The notes under the pieces were generated by a model. The model did no database searches. It was not told the origin of the DNA and saw only the letters and a program-made list of their open reading frames with translations. The translations under genes were made by a program, and so were the position numbers. Below, piece after piece: positions 31,175 to 40,855 of a stretch of 64,000 nucleotides of DNA; the stretch's first letter is position 1; every line of letters begins with the position of its first letter. Source of the DNA: JACXTP01 sp963789555 (GTDB taxonomy: Archaea > Thermoplasmatota > Thermoplasmata > Methanomassiliicoccales > UBA472); contig CAWBKY010000006.1 of the NCBI GenBank assembly GCA_963789555.1, forward strand, positions 62,001 to 126,000. The letters are read 5' to 3'.

Positions 31175-32842
31175 TCAGTACACGAAGGGCAGCGAGTCCG
31201 GGCCCTTCTCGTAGTAATCGTTGAACACCTTGACCACTTCCTTGTAGCCCACGATGTTCAGGTCCACCATCTTCTGGATGATGCGTTCCCTCTTCTTCAG
31301 GTCCTTGTAGATGTCCTTCTTGTCCGAGTAGCCGTGCTCCAGCGCGATCTTGTTCTCCAATATGTGCGAGTTGTTCATGCCCCGGAAGTTATGCCGGTCC
31401 TTGTTCGGGTCCCACTTGAACACCACGCGGGTCATGATGCCGCCGGCCTCCCGGTTGAAGCCGACGAACTCCTCCACGTGGGTGACGCGGCGGAGGAAGC
31501 GTCCATTGACGCTCACCGCCGATTGGAATATGATGACGTTGACGTTGTCGATGAAAGAGAGCGGGATGTTGACCGGCTGGCCGGTCATCCTCTGGATGAA
31601 CTTGGTGGAGGTGGAGGCGTGGAAGGTGGCGATGACCGGGATACCGGTCTGCATGCATTGGTAGGCGGTCCTGGCCTCCTCACCACGTATCTCACCGATG
31701 ATGATGTAATCGGGACGGGAACGCAGCGCGGCGCGGAGCAGGTCGAACATGGTGACCCTCGCCTCCTCGGGACCGGCCTCGCGGGTGACGCAGCGCTGCC
31801 AGGAGCGCTGGCACGGCTTCACCTCTGGCGTATCTTCCACGGAGTAGATCTTGCCGCGGTGGTCGATGAGGGTGAGGATGCCGTTCAGGGTGGAGGTCTT
31901 ACCGGACGCCGTCTCACCGCAGATCATGATGTTGATCTTGTTCTCCAGGCAGAGCCACAGATAGGCGCCGAGCTCGGCGCTGAACGTGCCCCATTTGATG
32001 AGCTGGATGGGCGAGATCGGTTCCGGCGCGAACTTACGGATGGTGAAGCTGCTGCCCCGGGCGGAGATCTCGTTGGAATAGATCATGTTGATACGGCTGC
32101 CGTCCGGGAGCACGCCGTCCACGATGGGCTTGGAGGCGGACACGGGCCGCCCCATGCGCTCGGACATGGAGATGAAGAACTCGTTCAGGGCGAGCTCGTC
32201 GTCGAAGCGGATGTTCGTCTCCAACGCGTACTGGAAGGCCTTGTGGGAAACGCGTATGCGCGATGTGCCCACCAGGTGGATATCCTCGATGTATTGGTCT
32301 AGGATGAGCGGCTCGATGACCCCGAAGCCGACGATGTCCCTCTGGATGAAATATTTGAAAAGGTCGTACTCCTCTTGGCTGACCCGGACCCGCTCGCCGG
32401 TGGTGAAGATCTTGGAGCCTGGGAACTTCTTCAGGATGTTGGCGCCCTCCTCGCCCTCCGCCACCTCGACCACCTGGTCGAAGAGCTTGCCGAGGATGCG
32501 CTCCAGGTCCTCCTTCGTCTCCGAGGAGTCCTCGCCCGAGGCCCGGGTCAGGATGGAATGCTTGATGGCGCGGAGCTTCTCCTTCTCCATGTCGTCCAGC
32601 TGCTTCTCTATGCTGGCGTACTGGTTCTTGTTGGCGTTGATGTGGATGAAGCTCGAGCCGACCTTGTAGATGAAGTTGCACGCCTTGGGGTCGTTCTGCG
32701 CCTCCTTGCGTATCTCCGCAAGGTCACGGATGGTAAGAGTCTCGTAGTAGCGCGGCAGCTTAGAGGTGGCCCTAGAAAGCTCCTCGACGTACTGCTTCAG
32801 ATACCAGTTGTGCTCTGTCTGTCTTATCAGTTCCTCATCCAT
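31175..32842 (-). CDS. flaI: Archaellum assembly and motor ATPase FlaI/ArlI
   Basis: Intact, 555 residues. It is a secretion superfamily hexameric ATPase with an N-terminal domain (residues 1-250) and a RecA-like core: Walker A CGETASGKTSTLNG, the Asp box VEDTPEV, Walker B-like DYIIIGEIRGEEA and the His box ATFHASTSTKFIQRM. It drives archaellin assembly and, with FlaH, rotation. The start at 32842 has the usual hydrophilic N-terminus. It overlaps no neighbour and sits 82 bases behind flaH. Even at 1.7 kb it has no frame break. Confidence 0.95.
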   Translation of the reverse strand: MDEELIRQTEHNWYLKQYVEELSRATSKLPRYYETLTIRDLAEIRKEAQNDPKACNFIYKVGSSFIHINANKNQYASIEKQLDDMEKEKLRAIKHSILTRASGEDSSETKEDLERILGKLFDQVVEVAEGEEGANILKKFPGSKIFTTGERVRVSQEEYDLFKYFIQRDIVGFGVIEPLILDQYIEDIHLVGTSRIRVSHKAFQYALETNIRFDDELALNEFFISMSERMGRPVSASKPIVDGVLPDGSRINMIYSNEISARGSSFTIRKFAPEPISPIQLIKWGTFSAELGAYLWLCLENKINIMICGETASGKTSTLNGILTLIDHRGKIYSVEDTPEVKPCQRSWQRCVTREAGPEEARVTMFDLLRAALRSRPDYIIIGEIRGEEARTAYQCMQTGIPVIATFHASTSTKFIQRMTGQPVNIPLSFIDNVNVIIFQSAVSVNGRFLRRVTHVEEFVGFNREAGGIMTRVVFKWDPNKDRHNFRGMNNSHILENKIALEHGYSDKKDIYKDLKKRERIIQKMVDLNIVGYKEVVKVFNDYYEKGPDSLPFVY

Positions 32843-32924
32843 ATCTATCAGGTGCCCGTTGATAGGTCTGGATCACGCGCTTGTGTCTCTCAAGTCGGTC
32901 CTTTCGTTCCTCGTCTCCCGAACC

Positions 32925-33644
32925 TCAGCCCGACACGTCGGTGATCTCGATCACCATGCCGGACCGCGGCTCGATGCGGTATCTCATCTGCTCCTCCACT
33001 TGTCCCCTGGCCCTCAAGAACCTTTTGACCTGAATCTCGCGGCTGATTCCACCTTTGTTCCTCATCTCGAGGTTCAGGTAGACGTCCGCCGACAGGCGCA
33101 CGGGTTCCAAGCTGGCTATGCCAGCCTCGGCGGTCAGGATGACCGTCTTGCCCGATCGGGCCACCTTCTTCAGGAAGCCCATCAGGCTCTGCGCCTGGTT
33201 GTTGTCCAACCGGCGGTTGATAAGGGAGGAGAAGGAATCGACGATCAGCACGTCGCGCTCGTAGAGCTGCGGCGAGCCGATCAGCTTGTCCAGGAAGTCG
33301 TCCCGGACCATGGTCTGCCCCAACAGGGGGTAGACCGGAAGGTAGAGCAGCTTCTGGCTGAGCAGGTGCGGCCCTACCTTGTACTCGATGGAGTACATCT
33401 GATCGATGAAGTCCTTGATGGTCATCTCCGTGGAGACGAACGTGACGGAGGCCCCATTGGCCAGCAGCCCGTAGCATAACCGTTGGCTGATGACGCTGCG
33501 CCCTGAGCCCTCCACGCCCTCGATGAGCATCACCGCTCCCTTGGGCAGTCCGCCTCCAAGCTTGGCATGCAGCTCGTCGGACTTGATGAAGATGGGATAG
33601 AGACCGCGGTCCTTGGGCTTCTCCTCTGGTGCCGGTCCTGCCAT
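32925..33644 (-). CDS. flaH: Archaellum ATP-binding protein FlaH/ArlH
   Basis: Intact, 239 residues, RecA/KaiC-like. The expected P-loop reads LIEGVEGSGRSVIS, so the Walker A Lys is replaced by Arg (GSGRS instead of GSGKS). The later DVLIVDSFSSLINR is a normal Walker B. FlaH binds nucleotide but is a weak ATPase, so a conservative Arg may keep binding without hydrolysis. It forms a ring with FlaI in the archaellum motor. It has an N-terminal tail (EEKPKDRGLYPIFIKSDELH) with the family's LGGGLPKGAVMLIEG. Confidence 0.92.
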   Translation of the reverse strand: MAGPAPEEKPKDRGLYPIFIKSDELHAKLGGGLPKGAVMLIEGVEGSGRSVISQRLCYGLLANGASVTFVSTEMTIKDFIDQMYSIEYKVGPHLLSQKLLYLPVYPLLGQTMVRDDFLDKLIGSPQLYERDVLIVDSFSSLINRRLDNNQAQSLMGFLKKVARSGKTVILTAEAGIASLEPVRLSADVYLNLEMRNKGGISREIQVKRFLRARGQVEEQMRYRIEPRSGMVIEITDVSG

Positions 33645-33685
33645 GTTTCTTCACCTCTCGTCCTTGCTTCATGCCCGAAATCGTT

Positions 33686-34130
33686 TCAGATGCGGAACGT
33701 CAGGCTGTCCGCCTCGCCGTCCCCCGTGATCACCTTTACGACGTGATCCCCCGGGGCCAGTGAAATGTTGATCGTGATCTGCAGCACCGCCGAAGGCACC
33801 CATTGCGCTCCGTTCCGAGCCCAGTACCTGCAGGGCGGTGTCATTGGTGTAGCTCCCGTCCATCATGACGAAGAGCCCTTGCGTGGTCAATGTGGAGGAC
33901 CCGGTGTTCTCCACGTAGATGGTCAGGCTGGTGCCGTCGTAGGGCACCATGGCCGGGTCGTTGATGATGGCGATCTCCGATTGCATCGCCTCGGTCATGG
34001 CCTCGGACTCGACATCGATCTTCTGGGCCATCTCGTAACCGACGCTGATGAAGACGCCGGCCATCGAGGCGGCCACCACCACCGCGGCGATGAAGAAGAT
34101 CATGTGCGTTACTGACGCGTCGGATGCCAT
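33686..34130 (-). CDS. flaG: Archaellum stator component FlaG/ArlG
   Basis: About 147 residues with one break near 33805. It has a short cytoplasmic start (MASDASVTHM), one transmembrane helix (IFFIAAVVVAASMAGVFISV) and an extracytoplasmic beta-sandwich with SLTIYVENTGSSTL, a typical pattern for FlaG/FlaF. The corrected C-terminus reads SLAPGDHVVKVITGDG and ends SLTFRI. With FlaF it anchors the motor to the S-layer. Its start lies about 10 bases from the flaF stop, with a GAGGTGAG Shine-Dalgarno between. Confidence 0.85.
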
Positions 34131-34139
34131 TCTCTCACC

Positions 34140-34560
34140 TCATGTGTGGTAGGCCGAGGCCCACTCCTTCACGGTCACCTTGAGTCGGGCGCCGTCGATC
34201 TCCATCGGGAAATCGATCACCATCTGCTCGCCTGGGGCCCAGAGCTTGCTCCCTGGGTGTCCTTGCACCGTCAATGTGATCAAGCGTCAGGTCGGCCAGA
34301 GCGCCGTTCACCAGGATGTCCACGTCGTCGAGGTCGATGGCGGCCTCGCCGTCGTTCACCAGGGTGACGGTGTCGTTGGCATCGTCCACCTCCACGATGG
34401 AGATGGACGTGTCCATCATTCTCTCGTACCTTTCCGTCTGTTCGTTCTGGGAGTTGATGAGCGAGTCCTGGAAGTGGTCGAACGATCCGAAGACGATACC
34501 GAACAGGATCACGAACGTCGTGAACAGTATCGCCGAGGCGGCCGACACACTGAGACCCAT
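34140..34560 (-). CDS. flaF: Archaellum stator component FlaF/ArlF
   Basis: About 139 residues with one break near 34280. It has one N-terminal helix (AILFTTFVILFGIVFGSF), then a coiled segment (SQNEQTERYERMMDTS) and a beta-rich domain (VTLVNDGEAAIDLDDVDILVNG). The corrected C-terminus is LKVTVKEWASAYHT. It binds the S-layer and holds the motor with FlaG. Its start is one base from the upstream flaD/E stop. Confidence 0.85.
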
Positions 34561-34561
34561 C

Positions 34562-35368
34562 TCAGTTCACTTCCAAGCGCCTCAGTTCCTTGAACCAGTG
34601 CTCGATCTCCTCGTACTCCTGGTCCGAGACCTTCTGTCCCTTCTGCTTCTTGCCGTAGAACCGGTCCATCTGGAACTCCACGATCTTGACGACCTGGTTC
34701 ATGATGTAAGGGTCCGACACGGCCACAGGGTGGGTGAAGGTGTCCTCGTGCTTGCTCGGTGCCTTGGTCTCGGGCTTGGGCTCCGGGACGAATGGCAGCA
34801 CCTCTCTCGGCGCTGGTATCGGCTTGACCGGTTCCAGCTTGATCGGTGTCTTCGGCTTTATGGCGCTGACCGGTACCGCCTCGAAGTTGTCCTCGGGGCG
34901 GAGCAGCATGTCCGCCACATCATCGTCGAGCTCGGGCAGCGTCTCGATCTTGGGAACGGCCTTCGTCTCCACCTTGGCCTCGGCCTTCGCCTCGTTGGCC
35001 TTCTTGGTGGTGCTGTTGTCCACGAACGGGTTGTACTCCCGGCTCACGGCCTCGTACACCTGGAGCAGGCTCCTCATGGAATCGTTTATGGAGCCGAGGT
35101 CTCCTTTGATCTGCTCAATGTCGCTTTTCAGGCTCTTCCCCTGCATCTGCAGGGTCTCCACCTGTCCCTTCACGTCCTCCATGGTGGCGCCCAGAGCGGT
35201 GACCTTCTCATCGCTCGCATCGGGTTGGGCCACAGCGAAGTCGGGCCGTCCCAGCTCCGAGCCGAGGCCCGAGCCGAGCGTACCAAGGGAACCGCCCATC
35301 GACCCGCCCATGCCTTCGTTCGGCATGACCAGCGTGTCGCCGTTCGGTGCTTCCATCTCGCCCATCAT
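34562..35368 (-). CDS. Archaellum protein of the FlaD/FlaE type
   Basis: Intact, 268 residues. A low-complexity start (Gly/Met-rich, MGGSMGGSLGTLGSGLG) is followed by a coiled coil (VKGQVETLQMQGKSLKSDIEQ). A Pro/Lys-rich linker and the C-terminal domain (PYIMNQVVKIVEFQMDRF, EEIEHWFKELRRLE) match the FlaD/FlaE domain at the base of the archaellum. In Euryarchaeota FlaC, FlaD and FlaE link the motor to the chemotaxis adaptor CheF. Here only this one gene is present, so it may combine the FlaC/D/E roles. The long Pro/Lys linker explains why it has no close overall match. Confidence 0.8.
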   Translation of the reverse strand: MMGEMEAPNGDTLVMPNEGMGGSMGGSLGTLGSGLGSELGRPDFAVAQPDASDEKVTALGATMEDVKGQVETLQMQGKSLKSDIEQIKGDLGSINDSMRSLLQVYEAVSREYNPFVDNSTTKKANEAKAEAKVETKAVPKIETLPELDDDVADMLLRPEDNFEAVPVSAIKPKTPIKLEPVKPIPAPREVLPFVPEPKPETKAPSKHEDTFTHPVAVSDPYIMNQVVKIVEFQMDRFYGKKQKGQKVSDQEYEEIEHWFKELRRLEVN

Positions 35369-35528
35369 CCCTGAGAGATCCTCGCCTCCCTTCTTCTTTC
35401 TAAACGATAGTATTGCTAGAAATGGAAGAAAGGAAGGAAGAGGACATCCACGGTTAGTTTCCGTAACATCACTCTCCTTTGGTTCTTAAATTTAAGAGGT
35501 TTAAGGTGTTTGGATCCTCTCAGCCCGA

Positions 35529-36129
35529 TTAGGCCAGGTTGATCATGGCGGTGTCGAAGACCTCTGGCGTGTAGAACTGCACCAGGCTGGTCTGACCGTA
35601 GGCCGGCATGATCTTGATCTCTACGTTCTGAGAGTTGCACGATGCCGAACTGGGTCAAGGTCGATGGTGACCTTGATCAGGTCGCCCTGACCGACCATGT
35701 CAACCGCGCTGGTAGCCCAATGCCTCAACGCTGGACACGACCAAGGTCTGCGCAGCGGCGTAGTCGGTCGCAGATGCAGCAGCGGCCTTAGCGAACACAA
35801 CGGTGTCTCCACCATCGGTGACAGAGATGACCACGTTGTCCATGTTGATGGACGGGCTACCGGCGGCGAGCCTCATGTAGATGTCAACAGAGTCCAGTTG
35901 GGCGTAAGTCGCAGTTAACAGTACCCACGACATCGTAGGTGATGAAACCAGAAGCGACGTTCTGGATCGCCTGCTCACCGGTGTTCTGGGCCTGTTCCCT
36001 CACGCTGTTGGCGGTGCTGATCAGTACAGATGCGGCAACCGCGGCAACGAGCACCATCGCGATGAAGATGATCATCGTTCCGACGCCCATCTCCGCGCGC
36101 TTGTCGAACTTCTTCCATGTTTTCTTCAT
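35529..36129 (-). CDS. flaB: Archaellin (filament subunit) FlaB/ArlB
   Basis: About 200 residues with breaks near 35900, 35710 and 35640. The start MKKTWKKFDKRAEMG gives a class III signal peptide. The FlaK prepeptidase would cut after the Gly of EMG, leaving VGTMIIFIAMVLVAAVAA as the filament-core helix. The rest is the beta-rich outer domain, ending QTSLVQFYTPEVFDT and INLA. It is the first gene of the operon and is followed by a 160-base gap before flaD/E, so part of the transcript probably stops or is processed there. Only one archaellin gene is seen in the window. Confidence 0.88.
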
Positions 36130-36288
36130 GTTTTGATCCCCTTTGCATTTAGGGGCCAGCCGTTCCACTATCCTAGTGAAGCTGCGCTAACCCTTTGGGC
36201 CCCTTGCGGTCGGACCTGTTTTACTCGCAGGATCCTACGCTTAGGACCCGCGGTCCCTGCAAGAGTATGAAAGAAACTTGGTTTTAGG

Positions 36289-36298
36289 GTATATAAAC
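36289..36298 (-). promoter_or_regulatory. flaB operon TATA box
   Basis: GTATATAAAC (GTTTATATAC on the minus strand), the best archaeal TATA box in the region. It predicts a transcript start near 36265 and an unusually long 5' leader of about 135 bases before the flaB ATG at 36129. The leader contains the dyad-rich run GGACCCGCGGTCCC near 36244-36257. The role of the leader is unknown. Confidence 0.6.
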
Positions 36299-36304
36299 CT
36301 CCTA

Positions 36305-36640
36305 ATTCAGGAATCAGCCATGATAACCAAAGATGATAATCACTCAAATCGTGAAATCATCTGGCTATGCTCTAGTGTCGAAAAATAAAGTGAAAAAGTG
36401 GATTTTCGGGGTTCGGCGACCGTGGCATCGGCCACCGGCCCGAGGTCGGACCGATCGGACCACCTGGCCATCCGTAGGTCATCGATGTCCGTGAGGGTCG
36501 CCGAACACCGGGTATTCGTGACCATCGCTGATGGAGACGAAGGGTATGGCGAAGGCCTCGATCCCTTCCCCCTTGACAATATGGCCAGAGGGGATCAGGG
36601 AGGTCATGGCAACACCGTAAAGATCTTTAGAATAGGTAAG
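36305..36640. other. Intergenic region with a closed stem structure
   Basis: 336 bases between the flaB promoter and the end of the second PAS kinase. Within it GTTCGGCGACC (36411-36421) pairs perfectly with GGTCGCCGAAC (36496-36506), enclosing 74 bases with further short hairpins such as GTGG-N6-CCAC. An open frame on the minus strand (36340-36579) is present but has no family signal. The structure could be a small RNA gene or a transcript terminator region, and I have no homology for it. Confidence 0.35.
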
Positions 36641-36643
36641 GGC

Positions 36644-39385
36644 TCAGAGCAGCAGGCAGTCCCGGGGGATGAAGATCTCGAAGCGGGCGCCGCGACCGAA
36701 CACACCGTTCTCGACTATCTCCAGGCACGTGATGCCGAGCATCTGCCGGATGAAGTAGAGGTCATGGATGGTGGTGCTTCCAGGCACCGGTTCGAATATC
36801 TCATGCTTCTTGCTGTCCGGTATCCCAGGACCATCGTCCTGCACCACCAGATGACCGCCGTACTCGCCCATGAAGAACTTGACCTCGATGTTCTCCGCCC
36901 CCTTGGCGTGCTTCAAGGCGTTCTCCAAGAGCTTCGGCAGCGCCTTGACGATCAGGGGGTCGGCGTAGAAGCTGACCTGGTCGATCTCACCGAAGTCGTC
37001 GTAACCATCGGAGTGCATCTCCTCCGCGGCGATGCGGCAGAGCTCAGGCAGCGAGAACCATCCCGGTTCCGCCTGCCCGATCATAGCGTAATCGATCACC
37101 AGCTGGGCATGCTTGTCCAACGGCGTGGCCATGGAGCGGACATGGCCATCTCCTCCGCCACCGCCATGGTCTCGCAGGGTGCTGAGACCGAACCGCCGGT
37201 CCCGGCGACGTCCTCCGTACCCTCATGCGAACAGGACATCCCTTCCAAGGGCTCTGTCCCGTCGATGTCCTCCATGGAACGGACATGGACCACGAAGGCC
37301 ATGGGCGCGCCCTTGCCATTGAGCAGGGTGCGCAGATCCAGGGTGGCGTTCTCCAGACCGCCGTCGAGCTTGTTGAGATGGATGTTGACGCCTTCCAACT
37401 GGTAGCGTCGCCTCGCCTCCACCAGCATCTCCTTGCAGAGGTCCTGGTCATAATCTGGCACCGCCTTGGCCCAGAGCTCCTCGCCGACCTGGGCCGGCAG
37501 GAGCTCCTTGGCCTTATTGTTGGACATGCGCACCACGCCCACGTCGTCGATGACGAAACAGGGGTGTTCGAACTCCTCCAACAGCTGTTCGGCCAGCACC
37601 GTTCCCGACCCGTTCTCGCCATTCTCGCTCGGTGCCGCCTCGGCGCCATGGAACAGGTAGCATATCGGGGGTCCAGGCAGACGGATCATGCTCAGACCGT
37701 AACGCCGGTCGTTGCCATCCCGGTCCTTCAGGTAGAGGGCGTTCCCTTCCGGCAGCTCGGCCTTGAACCAGTCCGGAAGCAGTTCCACGATGTTCTTGCC
37801 CAGGATGTTGGCGGTCCCATTGGAGAGCAGCTCCTGCGCCTTGTCGGAGCGATAGATGACCAGGCCCTGATGGTCCGTGACCAGCAGCAGGTCCCTCTCG
37901 TTCTCCACCAGGCCATGGCAGGACAGCTGGGCGTCCTCGACCCTCTCCTCACGACGTTCGCGTGAGCAGCGACATATGACCATGCGCCCCTTGCTCGTGG
38001 AGACGGGATAGGTCCAGACCGTCAGGTCCACTTCCTTGGGGTCGTTGAACCACAACCTCACCTTGAGCGCCTCCTCGGGCGCGAGCAGGTCCAGTCCCAG
38101 CTGGGTCCTGCGCATCTCGGCGTCAAGGTAGGCCATGCCGGGTATGCGGTCGTCCAGGTCCATCAGCCCCATCCCCAACGTCTCCTGGGAGGGCAGCCCG
38201 GTGATGTTCTCCATGGAATGGTTCCACTGGATCACCTCGCCCTTCTCGTTGAGTATGAACATGCCCTGGTCCTGCAGGTCGAGCAGCGAATGCAGCACAT
38301 GGACCAGGTCCATGATGGTGCGGAGCTCGAAGGTCTGCTCGGCGGCGTTCATACCTGGGACGCACTCTCGGCCTCGGCTCCGGTGCGATCGTCCTTCTGT
38401 AGACAGCACCAGCACGCCCGGTTCCTCGATGTCCAGGTCCAGATTGAAGAAGGTGCAGCGATAGCGGTCCCCGGTCCAGAGCTCGATGGGGACGTTATCC
38501 AGCTCCGCCTCCTTACGCGGGCGGATGACGCGTTCCATGAACTGATGGTGGTCGGAGACCCCGGCCAACATGGAGCTCAGCAGCGATTCCGGCGTGACGA
38601 CGGTCTGATCGTGATTGATCGCGAACGCATCCAACCAGAGCTGGTTCCAGGCCAGGATGTGGCCGTCCTGGGCCAGCAGCATGGCCGGCAGGGGAAAGGC
38701 CTCCACCAACGGACCGATGGTGCGCTCCGGCAAAGGCTTGGCGCTGTTCAGCACCCCCTCCGAGACGTCCCTCCCGCTCCACTTGGTGCCGTTCATGGTC
38801 CCGGCCTCGTCGAACGTGGGCTCGACGCTGAAGTTGATCCAGATGGGGCGGTGCTCCACGTCCTCCGTCTCCACGATGAGGCTGTGGTAGCGGTCCATGC
38901 CCGCGCTCAGGCGGTGGCGCCACAGGTCCAGCTTGGCAGCGGTCTCCACGGTCAGGGGCAGGACGGAGCCGATGAGCGATTTGCCCACCACCTCGTCGCC
39001 CATGCCCAGGAGCTCCTTGACCTCGTCGTTCAGGGAGGTGACCCGAAGCTCCTTGTCGGTGCGTATGGAGAGCAGACCGCGTGCGGTCGGTGAGATCGAC
39101 ATAATCGTGCGAGGGGTCCGAACCCTCCTTCTCGGTGGATACCAGGTTGCGTATGGCGTGATAGAAGTCCTTGAAGACGCCCTTCTCGGCGTCGGGCCGG
39201 TCGGCCGGTTCGGCCTGTCCCGTGCCACTATCATCTGAACCGGTCGCATCGTAAGCCTCCGCCGGGCGGGGCTCGCCTTCGTCCTCAGACCACCTCAAAG
39301 TAGGTTCCCCCAGGGGGCAGAGAGCCCGTGCAGGCGGAGGGGGGTTTTGCTCGAATGGTGCAGGTGAGCATATTGATCGCCACAC
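36644..39385 (-). CDS. PAS-domain histidine kinase (frameshifted)
   Basis: About 910 residues. Several PAS-like segments follow one another (ELRVTSLNDEVKELLGM; PLPAMLLAQDGHILAWN; QGMFILNEKGEVIQWNHS; LLVTDHQGLVIYRSD; HPCFVIDDVGVVRMSNNKA). The C-terminal part holds a kinase ATPase core with KLLENALKHAKGA, VVQDDGPGIPDSKKHEIFEP and a C-terminal GRGARFEIFIPRDC, like the other kinase at 26766. The N-terminus is uncertain: a break near 39120 joins the open frame to a GTG at 39385. A break near 37140 joins the PAS part to the kinase core. There is no receiver domain, and the H-box is not clear. It probably phosphorylates a separate regulator not in this window. Confidence 0.75.
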
Positions 39386-39473
39386 GCACTGTCCGGGGTT
39401 CTCTGCTCATTGATTCTCACCCTCGAGCGCTTTTAAAAAGGTCTTCTCCCAGTTACCAATGGTGATAATTACA

Positions 39474-40535
39474 TCAGGCATAGGCCATGCGGTCGTCGCC
39501 GGCGTCCCGCTCCCGGAGTGATGGCAAGGAACCCGCAGGAGGTGGTTCATCGAGGCTGCCCAGGGTGCGATGGTGACGTATGACCGGATCACTCCTCGTC
39601 GGTACGGGGCAGGTGTCCTTGCCCTTGTTCTTGTAGAGGGACAGGCCGATCGTCACGGCCAGGATCACCCCGATCACCGCGAGGGACGCCAACACGGGCA
39701 CGTGGACCCACTCCGCCAGCAGCATCTTCGCGCCCACGAAGGCCAGGATTGCCGCCAGCCCGTACTTGAGGTAGCAGAACGCGGTGATGGCGCCGGAGAG
39801 CGCGAAGAACATCGACCTCAGGCCGATGAGGGCGAAGGCGTTCGAGGTGTAGACGATGAATGGGTCGGTGGTGATGGCCAAGATGGCCGGTATGGAGTCC
39901 AGGGCGAAGACGATGTCGGTGGACTCGACGAAGACCAGGGTGACCAGCAGCGGCGTGGCCATCAGGGCGCCGGTCTTGGCGCGGGTCCAGAACTTGTCAC
40001 CGTCATAGTCATCGCTGACCGGAATGACCTTTCGGAAGGCGCGCACGGCAAGGCTCTTGTTGACGTCGATCTTCTTTTCCTTGCCAAAGGCCATCTTGAT
40101 GGCCGTGAACACCAGGAACGCGCCGAAGATGTAAATGATCCATTCGAACTGCTCGATCAGCGCCACGCCGGCGAATATGAACAGGCCGCGGAACACCAGT
40201 GCGCCGATGACGCCCCAGAACAACACTTTGTGCAGACAAGCCTGGGGGGTGCAGAAGTACCCGAACACCAGGATGAAGACGAAGAGGTTGTCCACGCTGA
40301 GCGTGAGCTCGATGAGGTAGCCGGTGGTGAACTCCAAGCCCTTCTGCGAGCCCATAGTAAGGAACACCAGGACGTTGAATGCCGCAGCCAGGGCGATCCA
40401 GAAGATGCTGTACTTGACCGCCTCCTTGACGCTGACCACGTGCGCCTTGCGGTTGAAGACGAAAAGGTCGATGAGGAGCATCGATATGATGAAGATGAAG
40501 AATCCCACCCAAAAGAGGGTCATGTTCTCGATCAA
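39474..40535 (-). CDS. TerC-family membrane protein
   Basis: About 350 residues with a TTG start preceded by GAGGTGA at close spacing (ATG at 40523 is possible). Helices run through the first 300 residues. It carries the TerC/Alx signature ELTLSVDNLFVFILVFGYF with two acidic residues, and a second VFVESTDIVFALDSIPAILAIT, the typical paired E/D motifs of the family. The family is linked to metal (Mn, Ca) efflux or to tellurite resistance. The C-terminal tail after residue 305 is rich in Arg, Pro and Gly and may be extended by a frame break. A TATA-like element (GACCTATATAGTGG, minus) lies near 40611-40624. Confidence 0.85.
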   Translation of the reverse strand: MIENMTLFWVGFFIFIISMLLIDLFVFNRKAHVVSVKEAVKYSIFWIALAAAFNVLVFLTMGSQKGLEFTTGYLIELTLSVDNLFVFILVFGYFCTPQACLHKVLFWGVIGALVFRGLFIFAGVALIEQFEWIIYIFGAFLVFTAIKMAFGKEKKIDVNKSLAVRAFRKVIPVSDDYDGDKFWTRAKTGALMATPLLVTLVFVESTDIVFALDSIPAILAITTDPFIVYTSNAFALIGLRSMFFALSGAITAFCYLKYGLAAILAFVGAKMLLAEWVHVPVLASLAVIGVILAVTIGLSLYKNKGKDTCPVPTRSDPVIRHHRTLGSLDEPPPAGSLPSLRERDAGDDRMAYA

Positions 40536-40855
40536 AGAAGGTCACCTCTACACGATGTTGTGCGAAACCACGCCCCCGACCATGGGACATTTCACAGGGT
40601 GGGAAATCACAATCCACTATATAGGTCAATAGGTCAACGACTGATGGCCATGAGATCGGGAGGGCACAGCTTGGCTGGTAATAAGGGCGGGCGGAGGGGG
40701 CTAAATGGGGGAGGGCCCCCTCCTAAGCGGTTTCCCCCAGGATCGTGAAAGAATTCCTGGAGTCTTTAGGGGTGTCCAACATAGAGGTTGAACGGGCCGC
40801 GATTACAGGACCACTATATTATCCTGACGCGACCTCGTTCTGTTCCTCCGAACCA
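40536..40855. other. Intergenic region between terC and acsA
   Basis: 320 bases holding the TATA-like terC promoter near 40615 and a GC-rich hairpin (GGAGGG pairing with CCCTCC, 40710-40723) that is probably part of the acsA transcript end. No gene supported. Confidence 0.4.
40707..40723 (-). terminator. Possible acsA terminator hairpin
   Basis: A compact GC dyad, GGGGGAGGGCCCCCTCC, 130 bases beyond the acsA stop. No clear T-run follows on the minus strand, so the call is weak. Confidence 0.3.

Noticed and set aside
30737..32302. Long plus-strand open frame opposite flaI and flaJ
   Set aside because: Low-complexity His/Asp/Val antisense translation over two intact conserved genes.
36340..36579. 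79-codon minus-strand frame in the intergenic region
   Set aside because: No family or promoter, and it spans the perfect stem, which better explains the sequence.
39570..40748. Long plus-strand open frame opposite terC
   Set aside because: Acidic, low-complexity antisense translation with no recognisable domain.
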